64,000 bases of DNA from Bog-756 sp035949055 (GTDB lineage Bacteria; Actinomycetota; Acidimicrobiia; Acidimicrobiales; RAAP-2). The stretch is taken from positions 1-64,000 of the forward strand of contig DASZIO010000050.1 of the NCBI GenBank assembly GCA_035949055.1. Reading direction: 5' to 3'. This document shows, piece by piece, positions 1-8,161 of this stretch; the stretch's first letter is position 1, and each line of letters starts with the position of its first letter. The notes beneath the pieces were generated by a model. That model made no database searches. It was not told the DNA's origin and saw only the letters and a program-made list of their open reading frames with translations. Position numbers and translations under genes: made by a program.

Positions 1-1160
1 CCCACCCCGGCCAGGGTGGCCTGGCAGAGGGAGAGTTGCCCACCCATGCCGGTGATCAGGGTGATGGACAAGAAGATGGTCGAGAAGGCGAGCCCGGCGT
101 TGAACACGCTCTCCCAGGTCTGGGGGATCCAGGTGAGCATGGACAGACAGAAAGCGGCGAACAACACGTACCAGGCCGGGCGGATAATGCGGTTCAGCTG
201 CGGCGCTCGCAGCGTGGCGGTGGTGGGGGGTGCTGGTGGGTCGACCGAGGCCAGGGGATCCTTCGAGTCGTCCAGGCTCCGCATGCCTGGGAGCAGCAGC
301 AGCGCCCCAACCAGGACGATGAAGGGCAGCGAGGGGATCACCGCCGCGGACAGCGTGCTGCTGGCCGGCAGATAGCCCTGGAGCACCGTGTCGGCCACGC
401 CCATCAGGATCCCGACCAGCGCGGCGATGGGCAGGGAGCGGAGCGACGCCCAAGCGGCAGCGGCAAAGGCCGCCACCAGCAAGGTGGCATAGTCGGTGAA
501 CTGGAGCTGGTTGTAGAGCGGAGCGAGCATGACCCCGGCCAGCCCGGCCATGAAGCTCGAGATGGCCCAGGCGGTGGCCACCACCCTGCCGGCGTTGACC
601 CCGTCGAGAGCGACCAGGCGCCGGCTCTCAACCGCCCCCCGCATCTGCAGCCCGAGATTGGTGAACCGCATGAGGATGACCAGGGCGATCAGCACCAGCG
701 CGGTGGTGACGAGCGCGCTCAGGTAGATGCCGTTGATCGGCGTCCCGATGACGTGGAAGTAGACGGTGTTCGGGTTGAAGATGACGCTGGGCGGGTTGTA
801 GAGGTTCTGCGCGCCGAAGAGCACGGGCAACAGGAACGGGATCCCGATGAAGAGGCTGATGCCGGTGACCAGCTTCGCCGTGGTGTTGGTGTTCGGTATC
901 CTCCGGAAGAGGAAGTGGTCGAAGGCCAACCCGAGGAGCGGGGCCAGTACCACCACCGAGATGACGAAGGCCAGCCAGATCGGCAGGTTATCGTTCTGGA
1001 CCAGCTTGGTATAGACGAAGGCCGATGTGTAGGCCTGGGCGCCGAAGGCGAAATTGAAGACTCCGGTCGCCTGGTACGTGAGCACCAGCCCCACTGCCAC
1101 AATGGCGTAGGTGCACCCGTAGGGTATCCCGGGGATGGCGAAGCCGAGGAAGTGCTGCAC
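1..1160 (-). CDS. ABC transporter permease, fused LivH-LivM (3' end beyond window)
   Basis: Inner-membrane permease of a branched-chain amino acid / amide-type (HAAT) ABC importer. About 386 residues are visible. Residues 1-295 form a LivH-like unit of many hydrophobic segments, with the conserved cytoplasmic loop (SRRLVALDGVN) near 179-189. A charged, proline-rich linker follows at about 295-325, then a second hydrophobic run containing GMGGQLSLCQA near 371-381, which is the start of a LivM-type domain. LivH and LivM are usually separate genes, so this is a fusion. The GTG start at 1160 is preceded by an AGGAG-like site. It lies 44 bp after the binding-protein gene on the same strand, so the two are probably co-transcribed. 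The substrate is unknown; in this setting it may be an organic acid or amide rather than an amino acid. Confidence 0.85.
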   Translation of the reverse strand, partial: MQHFLGFAIPGIPYGCTYAIVAVGLVLTYQATGVFNFAFGAQAYTSAFVYTKLVQNDNLPIWLAFVISVVVLAPLLGLAFDHFLFRRIPNTNTTAKLVTGISLFIGIPFLLPVLFGAQNLYNPPSVIFNPNTVYFHVIGTPINGIYLSALVTTALVLIALVILMRFTNLGLQMRGAVESRRLVALDGVNAGRVVATAWAISSFMAGLAGVMLAPLYNQLQFTDYATLLVAAFAAAAWASLRSLPIAALVGILMGVADTVLQGYLPASSTLSAAVIPSLPFIVLVGALLLLPGMRSLDDSKDPLASVDPPAPPTTATLRAPQLNRIIRPAWYVLFAAFCLSMLTWIPQTWESVFNAGLAFSTIFLSITLITGMGGQLSLCQATLAGV

Positions 1161-1204
1161 CTCCCGACGCTCCTATTGCTTCCCCTGCCGTGGCGCCCGT
1201 CCGG

Positions 1205-2560
1205 TCACGTACCCGGTGTCCCCGGCTGCGGCGTGGCGAGGGCGGGGTTCTTGAGGTCCACGACCTTGTTGAAGCAGAGGATGGTCTGGGGTGGTGCGGC
1301 CACCGCCGGTACGAATTGGGTGCCCTGGACCTTCACGAAGGCCGAGCAGATCGGGAAGGACTGCTGGGTGAGGTCGTGGGCCGTCGTCCAGTTCGTGACC
1401 GTCGTGAGCCCGTTGGCGGTGTAGTTGTTGATCTTATTGATCTGGTTGATCACGTTGGCCTGGGTCAGGGGCAGGCCGGCGTTCAACGTGTTCTTGATGC
1501 CCGTGGCCAGCAGGTCGGCCGACTGCCATCCCTGGATGGCCACGTCGTCGTACTGGTACTTGGGCTCGTACTTGGCCATGCTGGCCAGGTAGTTGGCCAT
1601 GCCGGGGTACTTACCGGGGTACGTCTTGGGTGCCTGGAAGGGGACGTTGCCGTTGATGTTGAAATAGACGCCGTTCATGAGGCTGCCGTACTGGGCGAGC
1701 AGTGAGTTGTCGTAGCCGTTGAGCCAGAGCTGGTGGACGTTGAGCCCGTACTGGTGGAGGGCCCGGGACAGCGTGATGTTGTCGGAGCCCTGCATGCAGG
1801 TCATCACGAAGTCGGTGCCGGCTTGCTGCATCTTCTGCACGGCCGCGGAGAAGTCCCCGCCGAGCTGGGCGGCGAGATCGGTGTAGCCCACGTTGATGCC
1901 GCCCGCCGCCAGCTGCTTGGCACCGGCGCTGCAGGCGTTGTACGACGACGAGATAGCTGGGCCGTAGCTGACGACGGCCACCGACTTGGCCTTGAGCTGA
2001 TGGATCAGGTAGGCGGGAGCGGGGGCCACGTAGTTGTAGTCCTGGGTCGACCCGCCGGCGGCGAACAGGTTCGGCTGGGGGGCCCAGTTCCCGCTCACGT
2101 TGTAGCCGAAGGTCGGGACGTTGGCCTGGACGAAGAGGTTCGGAGTGAACCAGAACGTCGAGGTGAACACCGCGAAGGCGTTGTCCTGCTGGATCAGGGT
2201 GTGGGCCAGCTGGGTGAAGGTGGTCGGGCTTCCGCCGTCGTCGAGGTTGTAGGCCAGCTGGATCGGGTGGCCGTTGACCCCGCCGTTGGCGTCGAGCACC
2301 TTGAGGTAGGCCTGGATGCCGGGCACGAAGGAGGCGAAGTCGGAGGAGATCGGGCCGGTGAGGGTGGAGATGGCACCGATCTTGATCACGCTGCCCGACG
2401 CGGTGTTGCTGCTCGAGGAGCCGGTTGTGCCGGCCGTCGTCGTGGTCGTGCCGCTCGTGGCCGAGGAGCTCGAACAGGCGGCGATCAGGGCGCCGGCGAG
2501 CAACACCGTCCCGACGACCCCAGCCAGTCGTACCTTCGAGCCACCAGTGCCGTGTCGCAT
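1205..2560 (-). CDS. ABC transporter substrate-binding lipoprotein (Leu/Ile/Val-binding type)
   Basis: Extracellular lipoprotein of 451 residues that would deliver substrate to the fused permease downstream. The N-terminus is a lipoprotein signal: basic residues, a hydrophobic core, then LIAAC with the lipidated cysteine at residue 29, followed by a Ser/Thr-rich linker to about residue 52. The mature part has the periplasmic-binding-protein type 1 pattern starting with IKIGAISTLTGPIS. The ATG at 2560 is preferred over the more upstream TTG at 2617 because the signal peptide begins here and a GGGGGA tract precedes it closely. No ATPase genes of the importer are in view; they may lie beyond the left edge. 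Confidence 0.88.
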   Translation of the reverse strand: MRHGTGGSKVRLAGVVGTVLLAGALIAACSSSSATSGTTTTTAGTTGSSSSNTASGSVIKIGAISTLTGPISSDFASFVPGIQAYLKVLDANGGVNGHPIQLAYNLDDGGSPTTFTQLAHTLIQQDNAFAVFTSTFWFTPNLFVQANVPTFGYNVSGNWAPQPNLFAAGGSTQDYNYVAPAPAYLIHQLKAKSVAVVSYGPAISSSYNACSAGAKQLAAGGINVGYTDLAAQLGGDFSAAVQKMQQAGTDFVMTCMQGSDNITLSRALHQYGLNVHQLWLNGYDNSLLAQYGSLMNGVYFNINGNVPFQAPKTYPGKYPGMANYLASMAKYEPKYQYDDVAIQGWQSADLLATGIKNTLNAGLPLTQANVINQINKINNYTANGLTTVTNWTTAHDLTQQSFPICSAFVKVQGTQFVPAVAAPPQTILCFNKVVDLKNPALATPQPGTPGT

Positions 2561-2579
2561 ACATCCCCCAATGCTCTGT

Positions 2580-2593
2580 GCACGATGTCGTGC
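2580..2593. promoter_or_regulatory. Inverted repeat upstream of the binding-protein gene
   Basis: Perfect arms GCACGA and TCGTGC separated by two bases, 20 bp upstream of the ATG at 2560. Its position within the 5' region of the importer operon suits a repressor operator, but no regulator gene is adjacent and the assignment is by symmetry only. Confidence 0.35.
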
Positions 2594-2676
2594 GTTCACC
2601 ATCTTGCCTGTCGGCAACCCCCCAAGTGAGGCCGGCCGACGACGAACGTAATCGACGCCGACCCCAGCGTGCTTTG

Positions 2677-2682
2677 TATGAT
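2677..2682 (+). promoter_or_regulatory. Candidate -10 box for the DrrAB-type exporter
   Basis: TATGAT (overlapping GATAAT at 2680-2685) is the only AT-rich hexamer in the 277-bp divergent gap and faces the exporter genes. Transcription would begin near 2689, leaving a leader of about 150 nt. No convincing -35 box is seen. Confidence 0.4.
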
Positions 2683-2837
2683 AATCGTGTCAGGGTCCGC
2701 GGTGCTGAGCGGTCGCGGTGCTGCGTGCTGGCTTCGGTGGGCACCCTCCCGCCTCTTCGTCGCGGTGCGAGATCGCCGCGGCCCCGGTCCACCCCAGGTC
2801 GACCTGGGCCCTTCCGGAAGGCACGAGAGACGGTGTG

Positions 2838-3833
2838 ATGGTGGTCGAGAGCGACGAAGAGGACGTGGCTGTCGAAGTCGCCGACCTGGTCAAGCGCTAC
2901 CCGAAGGCTCCCGTGGACTCCGTGGCCGGAGTGAGCTTCCGGGTCCGGCGGGGCGAGGTGTTCGGCTTCCTCGGTCCGAACGGCGCGGGAAAGACCACCA
3001 CCATCGGGATCCTCACTACCCGGATCCGGCCGACCGCCGGCCGGGCCCGGGTGGCCGGCATCGACGTGGCCGCCAACCCGGTGGGGGCCCGCCGGGTGCT
3101 CGGTGTGGTGCCCCAGCAGAACAATCTCGACCGCTCGCTCTCTGTGCGCCAGAACCTCCTGTTCCACGCCAGCTACCACGGCGTGCCCCGCTCGGTCCGG
3201 ACGGCAAGGGCGGATGCACTCCTGTCACAGTTCGGCTTGGGCGATCGCCAGGAGGGGAAGCCGGATGATTTCTCCGGGGGGCAGATCCAGCGCATGATGA
3301 TCGCCCGCGCCCTCATGCACGATCCGAACGTGCTGTTCCTCGACGAGCCGTCGACCGGTCTCGATCCGGCGGCGCGCCTGTTCACCTGGGACCGGGTGGC
3401 GGAGCTCAAGTCGAAGGGCACGACCGTGGTGATCACCACCCATGACATGGACGAAGCGGCCACGCTCAGCGACCGGGTGGCCATCATCGACCACGGGCGC
3501 CTGCTGGCCCTCGACACACCGGTCGCGCTGGTGAGGGACATGGCGGGGGAGCGGACGCTCGACTGTCTGGTCGAGCCGCTCACGGCCACCGAGGCGTCCG
3601 CGGTGCAGGCCGCCTTGTCCGGGCTGCCCCCGGCCGACCGGGTCGAGGAGCTCGACGACCCTGCCGCGGAGGGCTGGCGCTTCCGGGTCTATGTGCAGGC
3701 GGACCCGGCTTCTCTGGTGGCGCAGGTGGCCCAGAGCATCGAGGGCGCCGGTGCCAGGCTGGTCGATGTCCGACTCGGCGAACCGACACTCGAGGATGTC
3801 TTCATCCACCTCACCGGTCGGTCGCTGCGATGA
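2838..3833 (+). CDS. ABC transporter ATP-binding protein, DrrA-like
   Basis: Cytoplasmic ATPase of a two-gene ABC exporter (331 residues). Walker A GPNGAGKTT is at about 46-54, the Q-loop follows in VVPQQNNLD, the signature FSGGQIQR is near 145 and Walker B with D-loop (VLFLDEPSTGLD) near 165. The roughly 100-residue C-terminal extension after the nucleotide-binding domain is typical of the daunorubicin-resistance (DrrA) family. The frame is open further upstream, but the ATG at 2838 has a GAGAG element 8 bases before it and begins where homology should begin. The stop overlaps the permease start (ATGA), so the two are translationally coupled. Exported substrate unknown: a lipid, antibiotic or toxic intermediate are possible. 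Confidence 0.9.
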   Translation: MVVESDEEDVAVEVADLVKRYPKAPVDSVAGVSFRVRRGEVFGFLGPNGAGKTTTIGILTTRIRPTAGRARVAGIDVAANPVGARRVLGVVPQQNNLDRSLSVRQNLLFHASYHGVPRSVRTARADALLSQFGLGDRQEGKPDDFSGGQIQRMMIARALMHDPNVLFLDEPSTGLDPAARLFTWDRVAELKSKGTTVVITTHDMDEAATLSDRVAIIDHGRLLALDTPVALVRDMAGERTLDCLVEPLTATEASAVQAALSGLPPADRVEELDDPAAEGWRFRVYVQADPASLVAQVAQSIEGAGARLVDVRLGEPTLEDVFIHLTGRSLR

Positions 3834-4654
3834 CCGTGACCCAACGCAGCCCGGTCGAGGTCGGTCCTCGGGGGCGCCGCCCGTGGAGTCCGTGGCAGAC
3901 GTGGCTCGCCATCCTGCGCCGGGACCTCTATGTCACTGGGCGGGAGTTCCCCATATTCCTGGCCCAGGTCATACTCCAGCCCCTCTTCCTCTTGTTCGTC
4001 TTCGGAAAGGTCCTCACACAGCTGGGCTATGCCCGCCCCGGCTACGTCGATGTGCTCTTCCCCGGTCTGGTGGCGCTGGCCGCCGTCCTCACCGGACTGC
4101 AGTCCACGGCTCTCCCGCTGGTCATCGAGTTCTCCTACAGCAACGAGATCGAGGACCGGCTGCTCGCCCCGCTCCCCATCGGGGCGGTGGCCATCGAAAA
4201 GGTGGTGTTCTCGGCCATGCGGGGCACCATCGCCGCCGCGGTGATGTTCCCGATCGGCATCTGGTTGCTCGGGTCGATCCCCTGGAGTGCCGGGGCGGCC
4301 GCCGGAGTCGTGGTGATGACGGTGCTCGGAGCCCTGCTCGGTGCGGCGATGGGTATGGTGCTCGGGACCTTCGTCTCACCCAATCGAATCAACGTCACCT
4401 TCGCTCTGGTGCTCACCCCGCTGCTGTTCACCGGTTCGAGCCAGTACCCCTGGCCGTCGCTGTCCAATATCCGGTGGTTCCAGGTGGTCTCGGCCCTCAA
4501 TCCGATGACCTATGTCAGCGAGGGACTGCGCGGGCTGATGGCCCCGGGCGTGCCCCACATGCAGACCTGGGTCTGCTTCGTGGTCGCCGTCGGCTGGCTG
4601 GTGGCCCTGACCGCCATTGGTATGGTCGGATTCCTGCGCCGGGCCCTCGGTTGA
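3830..4654 (+). CDS. ABC-2 type permease, DrrB-like
   Basis: Membrane partner of the preceding ATPase, 274 residues with about six hydrophobic segments and the ABC-2 pattern. After a soluble N-terminus (about 30 residues) come LAILRRDLYVTGREF and a first helix with PLFLLFVFGKVL. The C-terminal part has the usual (S/N)P(M/L)TY-like element: VVSALNPMTYVSEGLRG near 220-236. The start ATG overlaps the ATPase stop by 4 bases. Together they form a minimal exporter, with one ATPase dimer and one permease dimer expected. It is followed 70 bp later by an acyl-CoA synthetase on the same strand, which may share the transcript. Confidence 0.88.
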   Translation: MTVTQRSPVEVGPRGRRPWSPWQTWLAILRRDLYVTGREFPIFLAQVILQPLFLLFVFGKVLTQLGYARPGYVDVLFPGLVALAAVLTGLQSTALPLVIEFSYSNEIEDRLLAPLPIGAVAIEKVVFSAMRGTIAAAVMFPIGIWLLGSIPWSAGAAAGVVVMTVLGALLGAAMGMVLGTFVSPNRINVTFALVLTPLLFTGSSQYPWPSLSNIRWFQVVSALNPMTYVSEGLRGLMAPGVPHMQTWVCFVVAVGWLVALTAIGMVGFLRRALG

Positions 4655-4724
4655 GGCCTGGGCCACCCGTCCCGGGAGAGAGCGGTCGATTGTCAGAAGA
4701 GAGGACCAGACAGGTGGGAGTTCA

Positions 4725-6362
4725 GTGAGCGGCGACGGGGGGAGTTCGGTCGCTCAGGTGGCCCAGCTGGCGGCCATGGCCGAGCTGTACCCCGACGAGA
4801 CCGCCTATCGGGTTCTCGGCGGAGGCCGGCTGACGTTCGCGGCGTGGGATGGAGGGGCCAACCGACTGGCTCGCGGGCTGACCGAAAGAGGCATTGCTCA
4901 CGGCGATCGGGTGGCCATTCAGCTGGAAGTGGGCAACGCCCTCCGCTGGGTCGTCGCCTACGCCGGCATCCACAAGGCGGGGGCGGTGGCGGTGCCGCTC
5001 GACCCGAGGCTCGCCCCGGCCGAGGTGGCCCACATGGTCAATCACGCGCGGGTCGTGGCCACGATCGCCGACGGCGATCGGGTGGCCGGGGCCCTCGGGG
5101 GGACCGGGGGGATCGTGGAGACCGGGGGGACCGTGGGAGCCCCCCCCGCCACGCCCTCCCTGCGCCTCGTGGTGAATGCTTCGATCGAGGGGGCCGCGGC
5201 GGTTGGGCCCACTTCGAGGGAGGGGCGGCCCGGACCCGCCGTCCTACCGTGGGACCAAGCCCTCGACGCGGACGGCTCGCCCTTTCAGGTACCGGTCGAC
5301 CCCGACGACTTCGCCGACATCATGTTCACCTCGGGCACCACCGGACGTCCGAAGGGCGTGGCCGTCCGGCACGTCAACGCCTCGACGGTGCCCAACGGCA
5401 CACCCGTTTGGGGCGGAGCCCTGTGGCTGCACGCCAGCCCGCTGACGACCTTCGCCGGCCTGGCCTTCGTCTACGCCCCGATGAAGCTGGGTCTGACCTG
5501 CGTGTACCAGCCTCGTTTCGACGCGGACGTCTGGCTCGACTTCGTGCAGTCCGAAGGCCCCGAAGCGGTCTTCCTCGTCCCGGCGATGGTCCAGCTGCTC
5601 CTCGGCAATCCCCGTTTCGAGCAGGCCGACTTCTCCTCGGTCAAGCTCTGCTCGGTCGGCAGCGCGCCGCTGGCCCCATCGGCCATCGATCGGCTGCAGG
5701 ACCGCATGCCGGATGCGATGGTCTCGAACAACTACGGGATGACCGAGGCCGGCTCCGTCTACTGTCTGATGCCGCAAGGCGAGGCGGTGCGACGCCCGGG
5801 CTCGGTCGGCAAGCCGATGCCGCCGGCCGAGGTGCGCTGTGTGGATGCCGAGGGCCGAGGGGTGCCCGCGGGTGAGTACGGCGACATCGAGTTGCGGATC
5901 CCCGGTCGCCAGCGCGAGTACTTCGAGGATCCCGAGGCCACCGCCGAGACCTGGGTGAACGGCTGGCTGCGCACCGGCGACATCGGCCGGCTCGATGACG
6001 ACGGCTACCTCTACATCGGCGGGCGGGCCAAGGACGTGATCATCCGCGGCGGGTCGAACATCTACGCCGTCGACGTCGAGTACGTGATCCTCTCGCACCC
6101 TGGTGTGGCCGAAGTGGCGGTCATCGGCGTGCCCCATGGCGTGCTGGGCGAGGATCTGGCTGCGGTGGTCGTGTCGCGTCCGGACTCCGACCTCGACGCC
6201 GACACCCTCCGCGAACACTGCCTCCGAACCCTGGCGACCTACAAGGTGCCGCGCCGATGGGAGTTCGTCGACCAACTGCCCCGCAACCCGGCGGGCAAGG
6301 TCCTCAAAAACGAGTTGCAGGCCCGGTTCGCCGGCACCCCGTCCGTGGTCGAGCCCACCTGA
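4725..6362 (+). CDS. Acyl-CoA synthetase (class I adenylate-forming)
   Basis: Predicted to convert a carboxylic acid, ATP and CoA to an acyl-CoA through an acyl-adenylate (545 residues). It has the P-loop-like motif FTSGTTGRPKG at about 200-210, YGMTEAG near 336, the hinge region TGDIGRLDDDGYLY, and the C-terminal catalytic lysine motif NPAGKVLK near 520. The GTG at 4725 is chosen because AGGTGGGAG lies 4-12 bases upstream; the frame extends back to a TTG at 4617 inside the permease gene. An internal G-rich segment encodes a Gly/Thr/Val-rich loop at about residues 125-140, not seen in the other three synthetases here. It ends 33 bp from the convergent SDR gene. Confidence 0.87.
   Translation: MSGDGGSSVAQVAQLAAMAELYPDETAYRVLGGGRLTFAAWDGGANRLARGLTERGIAHGDRVAIQLEVGNALRWVVAYAGIHKAGAVAVPLDPRLAPAEVAHMVNHARVVATIADGDRVAGALGGTGGIVETGGTVGAPPATPSLRLVVNASIEGAAAVGPTSREGRPGPAVLPWDQALDADGSPFQVPVDPDDFADIMFTSGTTGRPKGVAVRHVNASTVPNGTPVWGGALWLHASPLTTFAGLAFVYAPMKLGLTCVYQPRFDADVWLDFVQSEGPEAVFLVPAMVQLLLGNPRFEQADFSSVKLCSVGSAPLAPSAIDRLQDRMPDAMVSNNYGMTEAGSVYCLMPQGEAVRRPGSVGKPMPPAEVRCVDAEGRGVPAGEYGDIELRIPGRQREYFEDPEATAETWVNGWLRTGDIGRLDDDGYLYIGGRAKDVIIRGGSNIYAVDVEYVILSHPGVAEVAVIGVPHGVLGEDLAAVVVSRPDSDLDADTLREHCLRTLATYKVPRRWEFVDQLPRNPAGKVLKNELQARFAGTPSVVEPT
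5097..5147 (+). other. G-run cluster and C8 tract inside the synthetase gene
   Basis: Three runs of six G and one of three G fall within about 45 bases, followed by a run of eight C. The reading frame stays open through it. The tract could form a G-quadruplex on the coding strand and is a likely replication-slippage site. It encodes the Gly-rich loop mentioned for the surrounding gene. Confidence 0.5.
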
Positions 6363-6375
6363 AGCGAACGCCGGC

Positions 6376-6395
6376 CCGGCGGTGCAGCCCGCCGG
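6376..6395. terminator. Bidirectional hairpin between convergent genes
   Basis: Arms CCGGCGG and CCGCCGG (7 bp) with a 6-base loop sit exactly between the synthetase stop (6362) and the SDR stop (6396). No U-tract follows, as is usual for actinobacterial terminators. Confidence 0.5.
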
Positions 6396-7289
6396 TCAGT
6401 CGCGTTTCCCAAGCAACGGATGGCTGGGCATGCCCACCGGCTGGAGGTGTTGGCCGAGCACCTCGTGGAAATGGGCCGCGACCTCCTCGGGCGCCCAACC
6501 GCCTTCCTGCCACATGGCGGCCACCTGGCGGGGCGTTTGGAACAGGGTGTACGCGTAGCCCGTCCGGCCCAGGACCTGTCCGTTGACGAACCCAGCCTGC
6601 TCGGAAGCGAGGAAGGCAACCAGGGGCGCATTGAGGGCGGGGTCCTCGTTGGCCGGCGGCTCCTCGCCGCGGTACAACCCCTCGGTCATGCGGGTGAATC
6701 CGGAAGGAGCCACGGCATTGACCGTGATCCCGTACTTGTTGAGCTCCACGGCCCAGACGAAGGTCATCCCCATGATGGCCGCCTTGGCCGCACCGTAGTT
6801 GGTCTGCCCGAAATTCCCCCGCAGTCCGGCCGAGGAGGTCATGTTCACGATGCGCCCGTAGCCGCGCTCTTTCATGTGCGGCGCGGCATGGCGGGTGGCG
6901 TTGAAGGTGCCCTTCTGGTGGACCGCCACCACCGAGTCGTAGTCCTCCTCGCTCATCTTGAGCAAGGATCGGTCCCGCACGATCCCGGCGTTGTTCACCA
7001 GGATGTCGATGCTCCCGAACGCTTCGATGGCGGTGTCCACCATGCGCTTGGCCGCCTCGAAGTCGCTGACCGAGTCGTGGCTCACGGCGGCCTTGCCCCC
7101 CGAGGCGATGATCTCGTCGCGGGCCTGGGTAGCCGGATCGTCATCGCGGCCGGCACGGCCGTCGAGGCCCACGCCGATGTCGTTGATCACCACCTTGGCT
7201 CCCTCGGAGGCCAGGCAGAGAGCGACCTGTCGCCCGATCCCCCGGCCGGCACCGGTCACGATGGCCACCCGGTCGTCGAGCAGACCCAT
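6396..7289 (-). CDS. SDR family oxidoreductase, 3-hydroxyacyl-CoA dehydrogenase (HSD17B4-like) type
   Basis: NAD(P)-dependent dehydrogenase, 297 residues. The cofactor loop TGAGRGIG is at 12-19, NNAG at 99-102, the catalytic Ser near 152 and Tyr-x3-Lys (YGAAK) at 165-169. The insertion rich in Gly/Asp after the second strand (about 40-55, INDIGVGLDGRAGRDDD) and the GSIDILVNNAGIVRDRS region match the dehydrogenase part of peroxisomal multifunctional enzyme 2, which oxidises 3-hydroxyacyl-CoA. It lies 2 bp after the crotonase gene on the same strand, consistent with consecutive hydration and oxidation steps. The length beyond the usual 250 residues is a C-terminal tail of about 45 residues. Confidence 0.88.
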   Translation of the reverse strand: MGLLDDRVAIVTGAGRGIGRQVALCLASEGAKVVINDIGVGLDGRAGRDDDPATQARDEIIASGGKAAVSHDSVSDFEAAKRMVDTAIEAFGSIDILVNNAGIVRDRSLLKMSEEDYDSVVAVHQKGTFNATRHAAPHMKERGYGRIVNMTSSAGLRGNFGQTNYGAAKAAIMGMTFVWAVELNKYGITVNAVAPSGFTRMTEGLYRGEEPPANEDPALNAPLVAFLASEQAGFVNGQVLGRTGYAYTLFQTPRQVAAMWQEGGWAPEEVAAHFHEVLGQHLQPVGMPSHPLLGKRD

Positions 7290-7291
7290 GG

Positions 7292-8101
7292 TCAGTGACC
7301 CACCCAGACCGGCGGACGCTTCTCGGCGAAGGCCATGGGTCCTTCCTTGGCGTCCTCACTGCCGAAGACCTCGGCGGCCAGCTCCGACTCGATGCGATAC
7401 GCCTCCCGCATGTCGGTGGCCAGCCCTCGGAGGACGGACTCCTTGGTCTTGCGGACGGCGAGCGGACCGTTGGCGAGGATCCGCGCCGCGTAGTCGTCGG
7501 CCCGCTCCATCAGCCGGTCCGGCGGGGTGACCTCGTTGAGCAACCCCATCTCGAATGCCCGGACCGCACCGATCCGGTCGGCGCAGAGGAGGAACTCCAT
7601 GGCCGCCGGGAAGGGAACCTGTCGAGGGAGCCGGACCGTCGTACCACCGCCGGCGAAGAGACCCCGCTTGGGCTCCAGCACGCCGAACGTGGCCGTGTCG
7701 GCGGCTACCCGGATGTCACATCCGCCGAGCATCTCCATCCCCCCGGCCACGCAGGTGCCGTTGACCGCGGCGATGATCGGCTTGTAGAGCTTCACGCCGC
7801 GCAGCACGGCCTTGACTCCGTCGTCGAGCTGGTACCCGCCCAGATCGGAGACTTCGCCCGCGGCGATCTTCTTCTGGTGCTCGGTGACCTGCGGGATGTA
7901 GGTCTTGAGGTCGGCGCCGACCAGGAACGAGTCACCGACCCCGGTGATGATGGCCACCCAGGCCGCCTCGTCCTCGTCGAAGCGGTCCCAGGCCGTGCGG
8001 AGCTGGAAGAAGTGCTCCATGTCCATGGCGTTCTTCGCCTCGGGGCGGTCCACGGTGATGCGGGCGATGTGATCGTCGCCGACGCGGTAGTGAATGGGCA
8101 C
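7292..8101 (-). CDS. Enoyl-CoA hydratase/isomerase family protein
   Basis: Crotonase-fold enzyme of 269 residues, expected to hydrate a 2-enoyl-CoA. The oxyanion-hole region VAAVNGTCVAGGMEM is near 112-124. Both glutamates used by rat crotonase (E144 and E164) have counterparts, E123 in GGMEM and E143 in VLEPKRG, so ordinary hydratase activity is plausible. GTG start at 8101 with AAGG upstream. The gene sits between an amidohydrolase and an SDR on one strand, spaced 60 bp and 2 bp. It is one of only two of the five crotonases in the window that keep both glutamates. Confidence 0.88.
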   Translation of the reverse strand: MPIHYRVGDDHIARITVDRPEAKNAMDMEHFFQLRTAWDRFDEDEAAWVAIITGVGDSFLVGADLKTYIPQVTEHQKKIAAGEVSDLGGYQLDDGVKAVLRGVKLYKPIIAAVNGTCVAGGMEMLGGCDIRVAADTATFGVLEPKRGLFAGGGTTVRLPRQVPFPAAMEFLLCADRIGAVRAFEMGLLNEVTPPDRLMERADDYAARILANGPLAVRKTKESVLRGLATDMREAYRIESELAAEVFGSEDAKEGPMAFAEKRPPVWVGH

Positions 8102-8161
8102 GGCCTTGTCCGCTCTGTCTCTGCTCGGTTCGCTAGCTGTCGGGTCTTTGTCTCGACCCGG

